From Sulfitobacter sp. DSM 110093 (GTDB taxonomy: Bacteria; Pseudomonadota; Alphaproteobacteria; Rhodobacterales; Rhodobacteraceae): a DNA stretch of 64,000 nucleotides. The notes beneath the pieces are model-generated. The model saw nothing but the letters and a program-made list of their open reading frames with translations, was not told where the DNA came from and ran no database searches. Below, in pieces: positions 54,663 to 63,651 of this stretch. Each line of letters starts with the position of its first letter. The first letter of the stretch is position 1. Both the position numbers and the translations under genes were made by a program. The stretch is taken from the NCBI RefSeq assembly GCF_022788715.1, contig NZ_CP085167.1, forward strand, positions 2,431,001-2,495,000. Direction: 5' to 3'.

Positions 54663-56743
54663 GCACGAAACCGAATTCCATGATGCCGCAATGGAGCAAC
54701 TTCGGCGCCAATAAGGACGTCAGCTTTGCCGTCGGCATGTCGCTGGTACTGGCTGTTTTGTTCCTGCCGCTGCCGCCGATCTTGTTGGATTTCGGGTTGG
54801 CGCTATCGCTGTCGCTCAGCGTGCTGATCTTTATGGTCGCGCTCTGGATCCCTTCGCCGTTGCAGTTCAACTCTTTTCCGACGCTGTTGTTGGTCACCAC
54901 CATGTTGCGCCTCTCGCTCAACGTGGCCTCAACCCGGCTGATCCTCAGCGAAGGGCACGCGGGTATGCACGCCGCGGGCGATGTGATCCAAGGTTTCTCC
55001 AAGTTCATCGTGGCGGGCAACTTCGTCATCGGCGTGGTGATCTTTGCCATCCTCGTCATCATCAACTTCGTCGTGATTACAAAGGGTTCGACCCGTATCG
55101 CCGAAGTCGCCGCCCGCTTCTCGCTGGATGCAATGCCGGGCAAGCAGATGGCGATCGATGCTGACATGGGTGCAGGTCTGATCGACGAAGACGAGGCCCG
55201 CCGCCGCCGCAAGGAATTGGAAGACGAAAGCGCGTTCTTCGGGGCGATGGACGGTGCGTCGAAGTTCGTGCGCGGCGATGCGGTGGCGGGGCTGATCATC
55301 ACTCTGATCAACGTCATCGGTGGCATTCTGATCGGCGTCGTTCAGCGCGGCATGGGTGTGGGCGATGCCTTTAACGTCTTCACCTCGCTAACCATCGGGG
55401 ACGGGCTGGTCAGCCAAATCCCGGCGCTGGTGGTGTCGCTGGCTGCTGGCCTGATCGTGACCAAGGGCGGCACCCGGGGTGCGGCGAACGAGGCAGTCTT
55501 CGATCAACTTTCGAACTTCCCCAAGGCGCTTTATATGGCGGCGATCCTGTTGTTCGGGATCGGTCTTCTGCCGGGCTTTCCGCTTTTGGTCTTTGCCCTT
55601 TTGGCTGCTGCAATGGTCGGCTTGGGCGTTGTGATCCAGCGTGGCGCGGCAGAGGCGGCAGAGGCCAAGGTGCAAGCCGATGCGGAGGCGCAGAAGAACC
55701 AGGACATGCCGGAGGTCGACAGCAACCCCATGCACCTCGACGAGTTGCGGCTGGTGCTGGGCGAAGGGCTGGTGGCGCTGGCCAACCGACCTGACGCAGT
55801 GCTGCCGAGCAAGATCAAATCCCTGCGCAAGCATTTCGCCGAAGAGTTCGGCTTTCCCATGCCGTCGGTCCGGATCAAGGATGACGTGAGCCTGCCGATC
55901 AACAGCTATTCCTTTCAAATCCACGGCGTTGATGTAGCCAAGGGCGACATCCGCGCCAATCAGATGATGGTGATCAACCCCGACGGCGCGCCGCTGCAAC
56001 TGCCGGGTGAGGCCACGCGGGAACCGACGTTCGGGCTCGACGCGCTTTGGGTCGACAGCAAGGTTGCCGATCAGGCCGAGGCGCAGGGCTATACGGTGGT
56101 GGACCCCGAAAGCGTCATCACCACGCATCTGACCGAAGTGGTCAAGGAAAACATGTCCGAGCTGCTCACCTACGGTTCGGCGAAAGAAGCGATTGAGGGG
56201 CTGGACCGGAACTATCAAAAGCTGGTCAACGACCTGCCCGTCCCCTCCCCCGCCATTCTGGTGCAGCAGGTCTTGCAGGAATTGCTGTTGGAGCGTGTAT
56301 CAATCCGCAACCTGCCGCTGATCGTGGAGGCCATGGCCGAGGCGACGCGCCAGACCTCCAAGCCCGCGCTGGTGCTGGAAAACGTGCGCCGCCGCCTGTC
56401 GAGCCAGATTTGCCAAGGCCTGTCCGATGGTCAGGGTTTCGTGCCCGTTATCACCCTGTCGCCCTCTTGGGAGGCCGAGTTCATCGAGGCGGTCAAGATC
56501 GTCGGCGAGGATCGCACATTCGTCATGTCGCCCAAACGGGTGCAGGAATTCGTGCTGCAAGCCCGCCAGCAAATCCAGCGCTTCGCCTCTGAAGACAGCT
56601 GGCCCGCGCTGATGGTGAACCCCGAGGCGCGGTCCTATGTGCGCTCCATGCTGGAGCGGGTCAGCCCGATGACGCCGGTGATCTCGAACGCCGAAATTCA
56701 TCGCAAGGTATCCCTGCGGACCGTCGCCACCATCGGGGGCTAG
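54659..56743 (+). CDS. flhA: Flagellar export protein FlhA
   Basis: A 694-residue export-gate protein with eight N-terminal spans and a large cytosolic domain from about 345. The cytosolic FHIPEP-family segment (SLDAMPGKQMAIDADMGAG) and the C-terminal NAEIHRKVSLRTVATIGG confirm it. The start overlaps the previous stop by 4 bases. Confidence 0.97.
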   Translation: MSTKPNSMMPQWSNFGANKDVSFAVGMSLVLAVLFLPLPPILLDFGLALSLSLSVLIFMVALWIPSPLQFNSFPTLLLVTTMLRLSLNVASTRLILSEGHAGMHAAGDVIQGFSKFIVAGNFVIGVVIFAILVIINFVVITKGSTRIAEVAARFSLDAMPGKQMAIDADMGAGLIDEDEARRRRKELEDESAFFGAMDGASKFVRGDAVAGLIITLINVIGGILIGVVQRGMGVGDAFNVFTSLTIGDGLVSQIPALVVSLAAGLIVTKGGTRGAANEAVFDQLSNFPKALYMAAILLFGIGLLPGFPLLVFALLAAAMVGLGVVIQRGAAEAAEAKVQADAEAQKNQDMPEVDSNPMHLDELRLVLGEGLVALANRPDAVLPSKIKSLRKHFAEEFGFPMPSVRIKDDVSLPINSYSFQIHGVDVAKGDIRANQMMVINPDGAPLQLPGEATREPTFGLDALWVDSKVADQAEAQGYTVVDPESVITTHLTEVVKENMSELLTYGSAKEAIEGLDRNYQKLVNDLPVPSPAILVQQVLQELLLERVSIRNLPLIVEAMAEATRQTSKPALVLENVRRRLSSQICQGLSDGQGFVPVITLSPSWEAEFIEAVKIVGEDRTFVMSPKRVQEFVLQARQQIQRFASEDSWPALMVNPEARSYVRSMLERVSPMTPVISNAEIHRKVSLRTVATIGG

Positions 56744-56745
56744 GG

Positions 56746-57501
56746 ATGGATCTCTCCGCCCTTTTGACCGACGCGCTGATGGGATACTTCGTCGTCTTCG
56801 CCCGCATCGGCAGCGCGCTTTTGTTCATGCCGGGCTTTGCTGAAACCTCGGTACCCACGCGGCATCGGTTGTTCTTTGGTCTGATCCTGAGTGCCGCGCT
56901 TTATCCGGTCACGGGCCTTGGCCCGGTGGCCGAGGATCGCCCCGGTGCACTGCTGTTGATCTTCGGGACCGAGATCACCGTGGGGCTGTGGATCGGGCTG
57001 GTGGCGCGCACGCTGCTCTCGGCGCTGCAATTCGCGGGCTATCAGATGGCGTTGATGTCGGGGCTGGCCAATGCCTTGGCCCCAAACATTGGCGCATTCG
57101 AGGGGGCGACCTCCATGGCGGCGATGCTGCTCATTGGAGCGACGGCGCTGATCTTTGTCACCGACCTGCACCACCTGATTATTGAATCGCTTCTGATGTC
57201 TTATCAGGTCTTCATCCCCGGCACGTTCATGCTGGCCGATCTGACCGATCAGTTTGCCCGCGCGACGCAGGTCAGCCTCTACCTTGGCCTGTCGATCGCC
57301 GCGCCTTTCTATGTGGCGGGTCTGGTGCTGAACGTCGGCATGGGGCTCGCCAACCGCATGATGGCAAGCCTGCAGGTCTTCTTTATTGCCCAGCCGTTGC
57401 TGATCGCCGCCGGGCTGGCCTTGATGGTGCTGGCGGTTCCGACCATGATGCGCGGGTTTCTTGAGCCTTTCGCGAATTGGCTCACCACCTACGGATTCTA
57501 G
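56746..57501 (+). CDS. fliR: Flagellar biosynthesis protein FliR
   Basis: A 251-residue export-gate membrane protein with about six spans; FVVFARIGSALLFMPGF and GMGLANRMMASLQVFFIAQPL are FliR markers. It lies 2 bases after flhA. Confidence 0.95.
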   Translation: MDLSALLTDALMGYFVVFARIGSALLFMPGFAETSVPTRHRLFFGLILSAALYPVTGLGPVAEDRPGALLLIFGTEITVGLWIGLVARTLLSALQFAGYQMALMSGLANALAPNIGAFEGATSMAAMLLIGATALIFVTDLHHLIIESLLMSYQVFIPGTFMLADLTDQFARATQVSLYLGLSIAAPFYVAGLVLNVGMGLANRMMASLQVFFIAQPLLIAAGLALMVLAVPTMMRGFLEPFANWLTTYGF

Positions 57502-57504
57502 GCC

Positions 57505-58623
57505 ATGTCGGACGAGGACAAGAGCAGTAAGACCGAAGAGCCGACGGAGAAAAAGCTCCGCGACGCGCGCAAGAAAGGCGACGTGCCCCAATCGCGTGAG
57601 ACGGGCACCGCGATGCTGGTATTCGCGCTGCTGATAATCCTTATCTTTGTGTTGCCAAGCTCGATCGGCGGCATCGTCGACGCGCTGCAACGCCCGCTTA
57701 TGGGCGCAGGAGTGACCGCGATCGGCACCGGCGGCACCGGTTTGGTTGAAGCCGGCGGCGTCCTTAAATCGCTGGGGTTTACGGTAGGGCTGGCGATGAT
57801 GCCCGTTGTCGGAATTATGGTGTTGGCAGCGCTTTTTGGAGTGCTGATCCAAGGCGAGACTGTGGTTTCAGCCGAGCGGATCAAACCGAAGATATCGAAA
57901 CTAAACCCCCTTTCGGGCTTCAAGCGCCTGTTCTCCGCCGATGCCTTTGTCGAATTCGCCAAGAACACGGCCAAGGTGTTGGTGATCGGCTTTATCACCG
58001 TCTGGGCCGTGCGGGATATTGCGCAGTCTCTGGGTCAGACGCAGGCCTTTGTGCCTGAGACTTTACTCGATGCCACTTTGCAAAAGGTGCGCTGGATTTT
58101 CCTTGTGACGACCACCTTCCTTGTCCCAATTGCCATTGCCGACATCATCTGGAAGCGCGCCCAGTGGAAGAAGAAACAGATGATGAGCCTCAAGGAAATC
58201 CGCGACGAGCATAAAGACAACGAGGGTGATCCGCAGATCAAAGGCCGCCGGGCCGAATTGCGCCGCGCTCGCGCGCGCCAGCGCATCGCGCAGGCGATCC
58301 CGGGCGCCAGCGTGGTCCTGACAAACCCGACCCATTACGCCGTGGCGCTAAAATATGAACAGGGCGTGGATGACGTGCCGATCTGCGTGGCCAAAGGTGC
58401 CGATGTCATGGCGCATCGCATCCGCGAACTGGCCAAAGAGCACGACATTCCGATGATCGAAAACCGCCCGCTGGCCCGCGCGCTTCACGCGGCGGTGGAG
58501 GTCGACGACCGCATCCCAATGGAACATTGGCAGGCGGTAGCCGAGATCATTGGCTTTGTCATGGACCTGCGCCGCAACGTCCGTCGTAAACCGCCTGCGG
58601 GATCGTCAATCCGCGACGAGTAA
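57505..58623 (+). CDS. flhB: Flagellar export switch protein FlhB
   Basis: A 372-residue export-gate protein. Basic N-terminus with KTEEPTEKKLRDARKKGDVPQSRE, four spans, and a cytosolic domain with the autocleavage NPTH site (VVLTNPTHYAVAL near residue 270). It controls the switch from rod/hook to filament export. Confidence 0.97.
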   Translation: MSDEDKSSKTEEPTEKKLRDARKKGDVPQSRETGTAMLVFALLIILIFVLPSSIGGIVDALQRPLMGAGVTAIGTGGTGLVEAGGVLKSLGFTVGLAMMPVVGIMVLAALFGVLIQGETVVSAERIKPKISKLNPLSGFKRLFSADAFVEFAKNTAKVLVIGFITVWAVRDIAQSLGQTQAFVPETLLDATLQKVRWIFLVTTTFLVPIAIADIIWKRAQWKKKQMMSLKEIRDEHKDNEGDPQIKGRRAELRRARARQRIAQAIPGASVVLTNPTHYAVALKYEQGVDDVPICVAKGADVMAHRIRELAKEHDIPMIENRPLARALHAAVEVDDRIPMEHWQAVAEIIGFVMDLRRNVRRKPPAGSSIRDE

Positions 58624-58635
58624 CTTCGGCTCCGC

Positions 58636-59265
58636 TTAGCGCATGCGCAGCCCTTCGAGGTTGCGGTCGGCGGGGAGTTTGGATTGCTCTAGCAAAATCT
58701 TGGTGATCAAACGGGCACGCACAAGGCTGAAAGACCCCATGATCTGGGCGGCATCCCGTTCGGGCATGGCACCGATCACCTGCACGGCAGTTTCCACGTC
58801 GATTTCATCCATGATGCCAGCCGCGACTTGTGGCTTCATGTTGCGGTAAAGTTCGACCAGTTTGGTCATGTCTTGCTTGTTGGCATCTTCTATCACCTTA
58901 AGCTGCGCGCCAATTTCATCGCGCAGGCTGGCCAGACGTGTTTGCTCGGCCTTAAGGCTCTGCTCGGCCAGCGCCAGTTTTGCTTCGCGGTCGGCGATTG
59001 TTTCGCGCTGCCCTTTCAACAGCGCGCGTTCCTCGGCGATGGCTTCGGCGATCAGATGGCTCGGCTCGCACATGCCGCTTTCGCCCGGCGCGCTGGCGTC
59101 ATAGCTGGGCGGCGCGGGTGCGGCCGCCAGTTCAATCGGGACCGGAGGCGTGTCGCTGGGCGTTTCGGCGATGGCCATCATCGGCATGAACTCAACCGTA
59201 AGCTTGAGCACACCAGCGACGCCGAGGCCAAACAGCGCGATCTTTGGTAGGGAGATACGGCTCAT
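58636..59265 (-). CDS. MotE-like flagellar protein
   Basis: A 209-residue protein with an N-terminal anchor (about 10-30), a coiled-coil stretch (about 85-140, EAKLALAEQSLKAEQTRLASLRDEI), and a C-terminal MgtE-N-like domain (YRNMKPQVAAGIMDEIDVETAVQVIGAMPERDAAQIMGS). This layout matches MotE, a chaperone for MotC in rhizobia and a cluster member in roseobacters. Last gene of fliL-fliM-DUF6468 operon. Confidence 0.8.
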   Translation of the reverse strand: MSRISLPKIALFGLGVAGVLKLTVEFMPMMAIAETPSDTPPVPIELAAAPAPPSYDASAPGESGMCEPSHLIAEAIAEERALLKGQRETIADREAKLALAEQSLKAEQTRLASLRDEIGAQLKVIEDANKQDMTKLVELYRNMKPQVAAGIMDEIDVETAVQVIGAMPERDAAQIMGSFSLVRARLITKILLEQSKLPADRNLEGLRMR

Positions 59266-59663
59266 TCCTTACGCTCCTTGGTGATGTCGAAAAAGGTGCG
59301 GACCAGTTCGGATTTGCCCTGCACCGCCGCCTGCCCGCGCACTTGGGAACGCCCTTTAAGGCGTGCGGCGCGCATCTGTGCCGGGCTTTGACCGTTGGGC
59401 GCGGGATCTGCAACTGCGGGGCGTGACTGCGGTGCTTCGCGGTGAACTGGCGGCTCGGGGCGCTGAACCTTGGTGCTGAGATCGCGCAGGTCTTCGACCG
59501 ATTTGGTGGATTGATCGACCGCGCTGGAAAAGGCCCCGACCATCGGCTCCATTTCCTTGAGGGTCGCTATCAAGGCGCGTACTCGGCGATCAAGGATAAA
59601 GGCGTAAACCAGCGTACCGATAAGCAGCACGATAATGATGATATCAATCAAGGCCGGCATCAT
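59262..59663 (-). CDS. DUF6468-like flagellar cluster membrane protein
   Basis: A 133-residue protein with an N-terminal span (about 7-24) and a FILDRRVRALIATLKEMEPMVGAFSSAVDQSTKSVEDLR helix. It resembles DUF6468, found only in alphaproteobacterial flagellar clusters. Overlaps fliM at its start (20 bases) and the motE-like gene at its end. Confidence 0.78.
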   Translation of the reverse strand: MMPALIDIIIIVLLIGTLVYAFILDRRVRALIATLKEMEPMVGAFSSAVDQSTKSVEDLRDLSTKVQRPEPPVHREAPQSRPAVADPAPNGQSPAQMRAARLKGRSQVRGQAAVQGKSELVRTFFDITKERKE

Positions 59664-60591
59664 CGTCGTTCTCCTCCTCAGTCTCTGTGGGCAGCAAGGA
59701 TTGGATCACCCGCAGGGCCAAGGCGCCGTTGCTGCGCTGGCCAAAGGCGGCTTGAAACATCGGTTGGGCATTCACCATGCCAACCACGGGCGTATCGACC
59801 GTCATGCCCAGATCAATCACCTGACCGGGCTTCCATTCCAGCACCTCATGCAGCGGGATCGTCACCTCTTGCAAGACACCGGTGATGGTCACCGTTGTGC
59901 TAGAGATTTGGCTGTTCATATCCTTGCGCGCGTTGCTGTCGGTGGGAGAGCGCCCGCCAAGGAAGGGCTGCGCCAACTGTGCGCTGACCTCATCCAACGT
60001 GCCGTATGGCAACACCAGTGACATATGGCCGCTGCGGTCTTCGAATTGCAGATGCATCCGGACCAAGACCGTCGCGGTGCGCGGGGCGGCCAGCATGACC
60101 GACCGGGGATTGGACTCCAACGATTGGATGTCGAATTGCACCGGGCTGACATCATGCAAACACTGCGCCAGCCCTTTGAGCGACAGCTCCGCCAGCCTGC
60201 GGCCCAGTTTCTGCTCAATCGCGGTCAATCCACGCGGCTTCCATTCTTGGCTCGTGGCCCGACGCCCGCCCAGCATAATCTCTAGCACCGAAAATAGCAG
60301 ATCCGGCTCGACCACGCAGGCGACCTGACTGCCCCAGCTTTCCGCATTGGCGATGGCGATGAGAGAGGGCGACTGGATGCTCTCCATCGCGTCCTCATAG
60401 GGCATATATTCCAGCGAGGTGAGCTCGATCTCGGGTGCGACGGTGCAGTAGGATTTGAGGTCGGGCACCAGCGCCAACAGCAGACGGTCGATGATGATCT
60501 CAAGCGTGGGCAGGCGCTGAAAGCTTTCGCGCGCCTGACGGATCATCGTCTCTTCGAGGCTCAGCGCATCGGAGGAACCCGCTGTCGTCAT
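59644..60591 (-). CDS. fliM: Flagellar motor switch protein FliM
   Basis: A 315-residue protein. The middle domain (LTAIEQKLGRRLAELSLKGLAQCLHDVSPVQF) and the C-terminal FliN-like domain (TVTITGVLQEVTIPLHEVLEWKPGQVIDLG near 230) identify it. An N-terminal CheY-binding motif of the usual type is not obvious. It binds FliG/FliN to form the C ring. Confidence 0.88.
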   Translation of the reverse strand: MTTAGSSDALSLEETMIRQARESFQRLPTLEIIIDRLLLALVPDLKSYCTVAPEIELTSLEYMPYEDAMESIQSPSLIAIANAESWGSQVACVVEPDLLFSVLEIMLGGRRATSQEWKPRGLTAIEQKLGRRLAELSLKGLAQCLHDVSPVQFDIQSLESNPRSVMLAAPRTATVLVRMHLQFEDRSGHMSLVLPYGTLDEVSAQLAQPFLGGRSPTDSNARKDMNSQISSTTVTITGVLQEVTIPLHEVLEWKPGQVIDLGMTVDTPVVGMVNAQPMFQAAFGQRSNGALALRVIQSLLPTETEEENDDDAGLD

Positions 60592-61112
60592 TGCACCACC
60601 ATATCGGCAATCAGTATTTCATGCGGCGCGTCGGTGTGGCCCACTGCCCGCGCCCGGCGCAGCAGTTCGGTTTTCAGCATCGCCAGCCCATAGCTGCCAG
60701 TCAGGTCGCTGACATGCAACTGGCGCAGGAAATCTTGGAAACTGTCGCGCAGGTAGATTTCGCGCGCGATTAAACGGTCCGCCCCTTCGACACTTTCATC
60801 ATAGACCATCAGCATGTTCAGCTTGAGAAATCGGCTGGTCTGCCCGCCTTGCGGCCCGGTGTCGGTGACGTTCACGATGATCTCGGGGAACGGCATGACC
60901 GGCATCTTCACTTCGGTCTTTGGCTTGCCGCCGTGACCATCGTCAGCCGCCTCTTCGGCATGGCCATTGTCAGCGAGCTCTTCTACGGTCTCATCCCCTC
61001 CCAGTCCGGCCATTCTCAAAAGACCAGAAGGGCCAATGGCCAGCGTCACCCCACCCACACCAGCAAGAAGGCAGAGCAAAACAACGGCAAGGATAGCAAG
61101 AGGCTTTTTCAT
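60588..61112 (-). CDS. fliL: Flagellar basal body-associated protein FliL
   Basis: A 174-residue single-span protein with a Gly/Asp/Glu/His-rich linker (about 45-70) and the FliL domain (FPEIIVNVTDTGPQGGQTSRFLKLNMLMVYDES). It supports stator function. First gene of the minus-strand operon, divergent from fliF. Confidence 0.93.
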   Translation of the reverse strand: MKKPLAILAVVLLCLLAGVGGVTLAIGPSGLLRMAGLGGDETVEELADNGHAEEAADDGHGGKPKTEVKMPVMPFPEIIVNVTDTGPQGGQTSRFLKLNMLMVYDESVEGADRLIAREIYLRDSFQDFLRQLHVSDLTGSYGLAMLKTELLRRARAVGHTDAPHEILIADMVVQ

Positions 61113-61294
61113 TCTTCCACTCTTAATCGGATCCCGCGCGACGCGCCATATGCAAGAACAAATACATCCTTAATCAAGCTTTATTGCAACAGAAACCTGT
61201 TTATTTTTCGGATAGGGCAAGTATAAATCGATATATGCTTGCATAGTGACAACCGAGCGGGGAATGCTCGACCTATCCAACCGAGTGAGGGCCC
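61113..61294. promoter_or_regulatory. Divergent fliL/fliF promoter region with CtrA-like site
   Basis: AT-rich 182-base gap. TTAA-N7-TTAT at 61170-61184 resembles a CtrA box (TTAA-N7-TTAA) with one mismatch; flagellar genes of roseobacters are known CtrA targets. TATAAA and TATATG at about 61224-61239 may be promoter elements for fliF. Confidence 0.45.
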
Positions 61295-62998
61295 GTGAAT
61301 CAGATCGTTGAAAACCTTAAGGATTTAGGTCCAAAGCGGCTGGCACTTCTGGGCGGCATCGGCTTGGCGATCACCGCAGCTATCTTTATCGGCGCGCGGA
61401 CCATCCTCGCCCCTACCTATGTCCCAGTTTACAGCCAGCTTAGCCCCGGCACCGCGTCGCAGATGATGCAGACGCTGGAACAGGCGGGGCTGACGGTCGA
61501 TCTGTCGCGCAACGGCGATACGATTTCGGTTGCAGAGAATGACATCGCCCGCGCCCGTATGGCGCTGGCAGACGCTGGGCTGCCGGGCGAAGGCGTGCCG
61601 GGTTGGGAGATTTTCGACAATATGTCCGGCATGGGGATGAACTCTTTCATGCAAAAGGTGAACCGGCTGCGCGCGCTGGAAGGCGAGCTGGCCCGGTCGA
61701 TCCAAACCATCAGCGGCATCAAGGCCGCCCGCGTGCATTTGGTGCTCCCAGAACGCGCCGCGTTTTCGCGCAGCCGCGCCGAGGCCAGTGGCTCGGTCAT
61801 CGTACGCTCGCAAGCCAACGCCAGCATGACCCGCAGCCAAGCGCAGGCGATCCAAGCACTGGTGGCCTCAGCCGTGGCGGATTTAGAAGCGCAGAACGTG
61901 ACCGTCCTGTCGGCCTCGGGTGAGACGATCTTGGCCAAGGACGAAGGCGGCAGCTCTGACTTCTCACTCCAAGGTCAGCGCAGCATGATCGAAGAGCAAC
62001 TGGCCCAGAAAGTTGAATCCATTCTCAACGCCCGCGTCGGGCCGGGCAATGCCCGCGTGCGCGTCAGCGTTGATCTGACGACCGAGCGTGAAGTGCGCGT
62101 TTCGCGTACCTTTGACCCTGCCCAGCAGGTCGCCCGATCCATCGAAACCCGCGTGCGCAACTCCAATGAGACCGATCCGGCGGCGGCCACCGTGGATGTG
62201 GCCAATAACATCCCCGACGAGCTGCGCGACGATGCGGGCGGCGGCGCGGGCCAATCCACCCGTTCCGAGAACGACGAGATCATTAACTACGAGATCGGTT
62301 CGGTTCAAAGCGAGATGGTGCGCGAGCCGGGCGATATCGAGCGTATCTCGGTCGCGGTGCTGGTGAACGGCAGCTATGGCACCCTGCCCGACGGCTCCGA
62401 AGGCTATATCGAGCGCAGCGAAGAAGAGATGCAACGTCTGAGCCAATTGGTCAGCACCGCCATCGGCTTTGACCAGAACCGTGGCGATCAGGTGCAGGTC
62501 GAGAGCCTGCAATTCCTTGATTTTGATTCCGAGTTCAGCAGCCCCGCAGGCCGTGGCTTGGGCGCCGTGCTGGCGGATAACGCTATGACCATCCTGCGCT
62601 CGCTTTTTGCTCTGGCCCTGGTGGCGATCATCATGGTGTTGGGCGCGCGCCCGCTGCGCATGGTGCTGGATGCCACCCTGCCCCAGCCCGCGCTGGCTGG
62701 CGCTGGCGCAGATGCGGCCCTGCTGGATGGCCCTGAAGAGGATACCACCCCCAAAGCGCTGACCGGCGGCACACAGAAAGAGACCCCGCAGAACCGCCTG
62801 CCCACCCCGGCGGGGGCGCAGACTGGCGCGGTGCTTGGCCCGATGGATGAAATGCCCCGCGATATGGTGCATCTGGCCTCGGTCGAGGGGGCAATCCACC
62901 ATAGCCAACTTCGCGCCGTGGCTGAATTGGCCGAAGACAACACCGATGACGCCCTGCGGGTTCTTGGACAATGGCTGTCGGAAGGGGATGATCTGTGA
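61295..62998 (+). CDS. fliF: Flagellar MS-ring protein FliF
   Basis: A 567-residue protein with spans near 17-38 and 430-450. The GTG start is preceded by GAGTGAGG. Motifs YVPVYSQLSPGTASQMMQTLEQAG and the EGELARSIQTISGIKAARVHLVLP segment identify FliF. It forms the ring that seats FliG and the export gate. Its stop overlaps the fliH start (GTGA). Confidence 0.96.
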   Translation: MNQIVENLKDLGPKRLALLGGIGLAITAAIFIGARTILAPTYVPVYSQLSPGTASQMMQTLEQAGLTVDLSRNGDTISVAENDIARARMALADAGLPGEGVPGWEIFDNMSGMGMNSFMQKVNRLRALEGELARSIQTISGIKAARVHLVLPERAAFSRSRAEASGSVIVRSQANASMTRSQAQAIQALVASAVADLEAQNVTVLSASGETILAKDEGGSSDFSLQGQRSMIEEQLAQKVESILNARVGPGNARVRVSVDLTTEREVRVSRTFDPAQQVARSIETRVRNSNETDPAAATVDVANNIPDELRDDAGGGAGQSTRSENDEIINYEIGSVQSEMVREPGDIERISVAVLVNGSYGTLPDGSEGYIERSEEEMQRLSQLVSTAIGFDQNRGDQVQVESLQFLDFDSEFSSPAGRGLGAVLADNAMTILRSLFALALVAIIMVLGARPLRMVLDATLPQPALAGAGADAALLDGPEEDTTPKALTGGTQKETPQNRLPTPAGAQTGAVLGPMDEMPRDMVHLASVEGAIHHSQLRAVAELAEDNTDDALRVLGQWLSEGDDL

Positions 62999-63651
62999 TC
63001 ACGACCCTCAAGCTTCAGAATTTCGACGAAGACGGCAAAAGCAAGCCGCAAGACCCCGCGCTGCCCACGCCCGAAGAGATCGACGCGAAGATCAAGAAGG
63101 CCCACAAGCAAGGCCATATCGAAGGCTATCTGGCCGGGGCCGACGCGGGCCGGGCTGAGATGCACCAGACAATGCAGGCCGAACATGCCGTCATGGCCGA
63201 AAAGCTGGCGCAGGAACTGGCGCGGCTCTCGCAGGCTATGCAGGCCCATCAGGAAGCGCTGGTGGCGCAGATCGTAGGATTTACCCTGCAAACCTGCGAG
63301 ATCGTCCTCCCCGAAGTAATCGAACGCCTATCCACCGCGCGGGTGAAAAAGACCGTGATCCAATCGCTCAAGATGGCCATCGGATCGAGCCACATCAAAG
63401 TGCGCCTGTCGCCCGCCACGCTGGAACAGATCGGCCCCGAACTGCGCCAACGCGCGGTCTATTACAAATGCGACGGCGTGCTGGACGTGCGCGCCGATGC
63501 CGACCTGCCCGACGGTGATGCCCGGATGGAATGGGACCACGGGAGTCTCGACTACGGCTTCAAAAAGATTTGCGACCGCCTGCTCGCCGAGCTGCGCGAC
63601 ACCCATGAGCGGTCACTGAAAGCACAAAAGGAGAAGGACGAAAATGGATAA
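62995..63651 (+). CDS. fliH: Flagellar assembly protein FliH-like
   Basis: A 218-residue protein starting at GTG. KAHKQGHIEGYLAGADAGRAEMHQTMQ with the GxxxG repeats and a following coiled coil are typical of FliH, which regulates FliI. GSSHIKVRLSPATLEQI marks the C-domain. It overlaps the fliN start by 8 bases. Confidence 0.85.
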   Translation: MITTLKLQNFDEDGKSKPQDPALPTPEEIDAKIKKAHKQGHIEGYLAGADAGRAEMHQTMQAEHAVMAEKLAQELARLSQAMQAHQEALVAQIVGFTLQTCEIVLPEVIERLSTARVKKTVIQSLKMAIGSSHIKVRLSPATLEQIGPELRQRAVYYKCDGVLDVRADADLPDGDARMEWDHGSLDYGFKKICDRLLAELRDTHERSLKAQKEKDENG

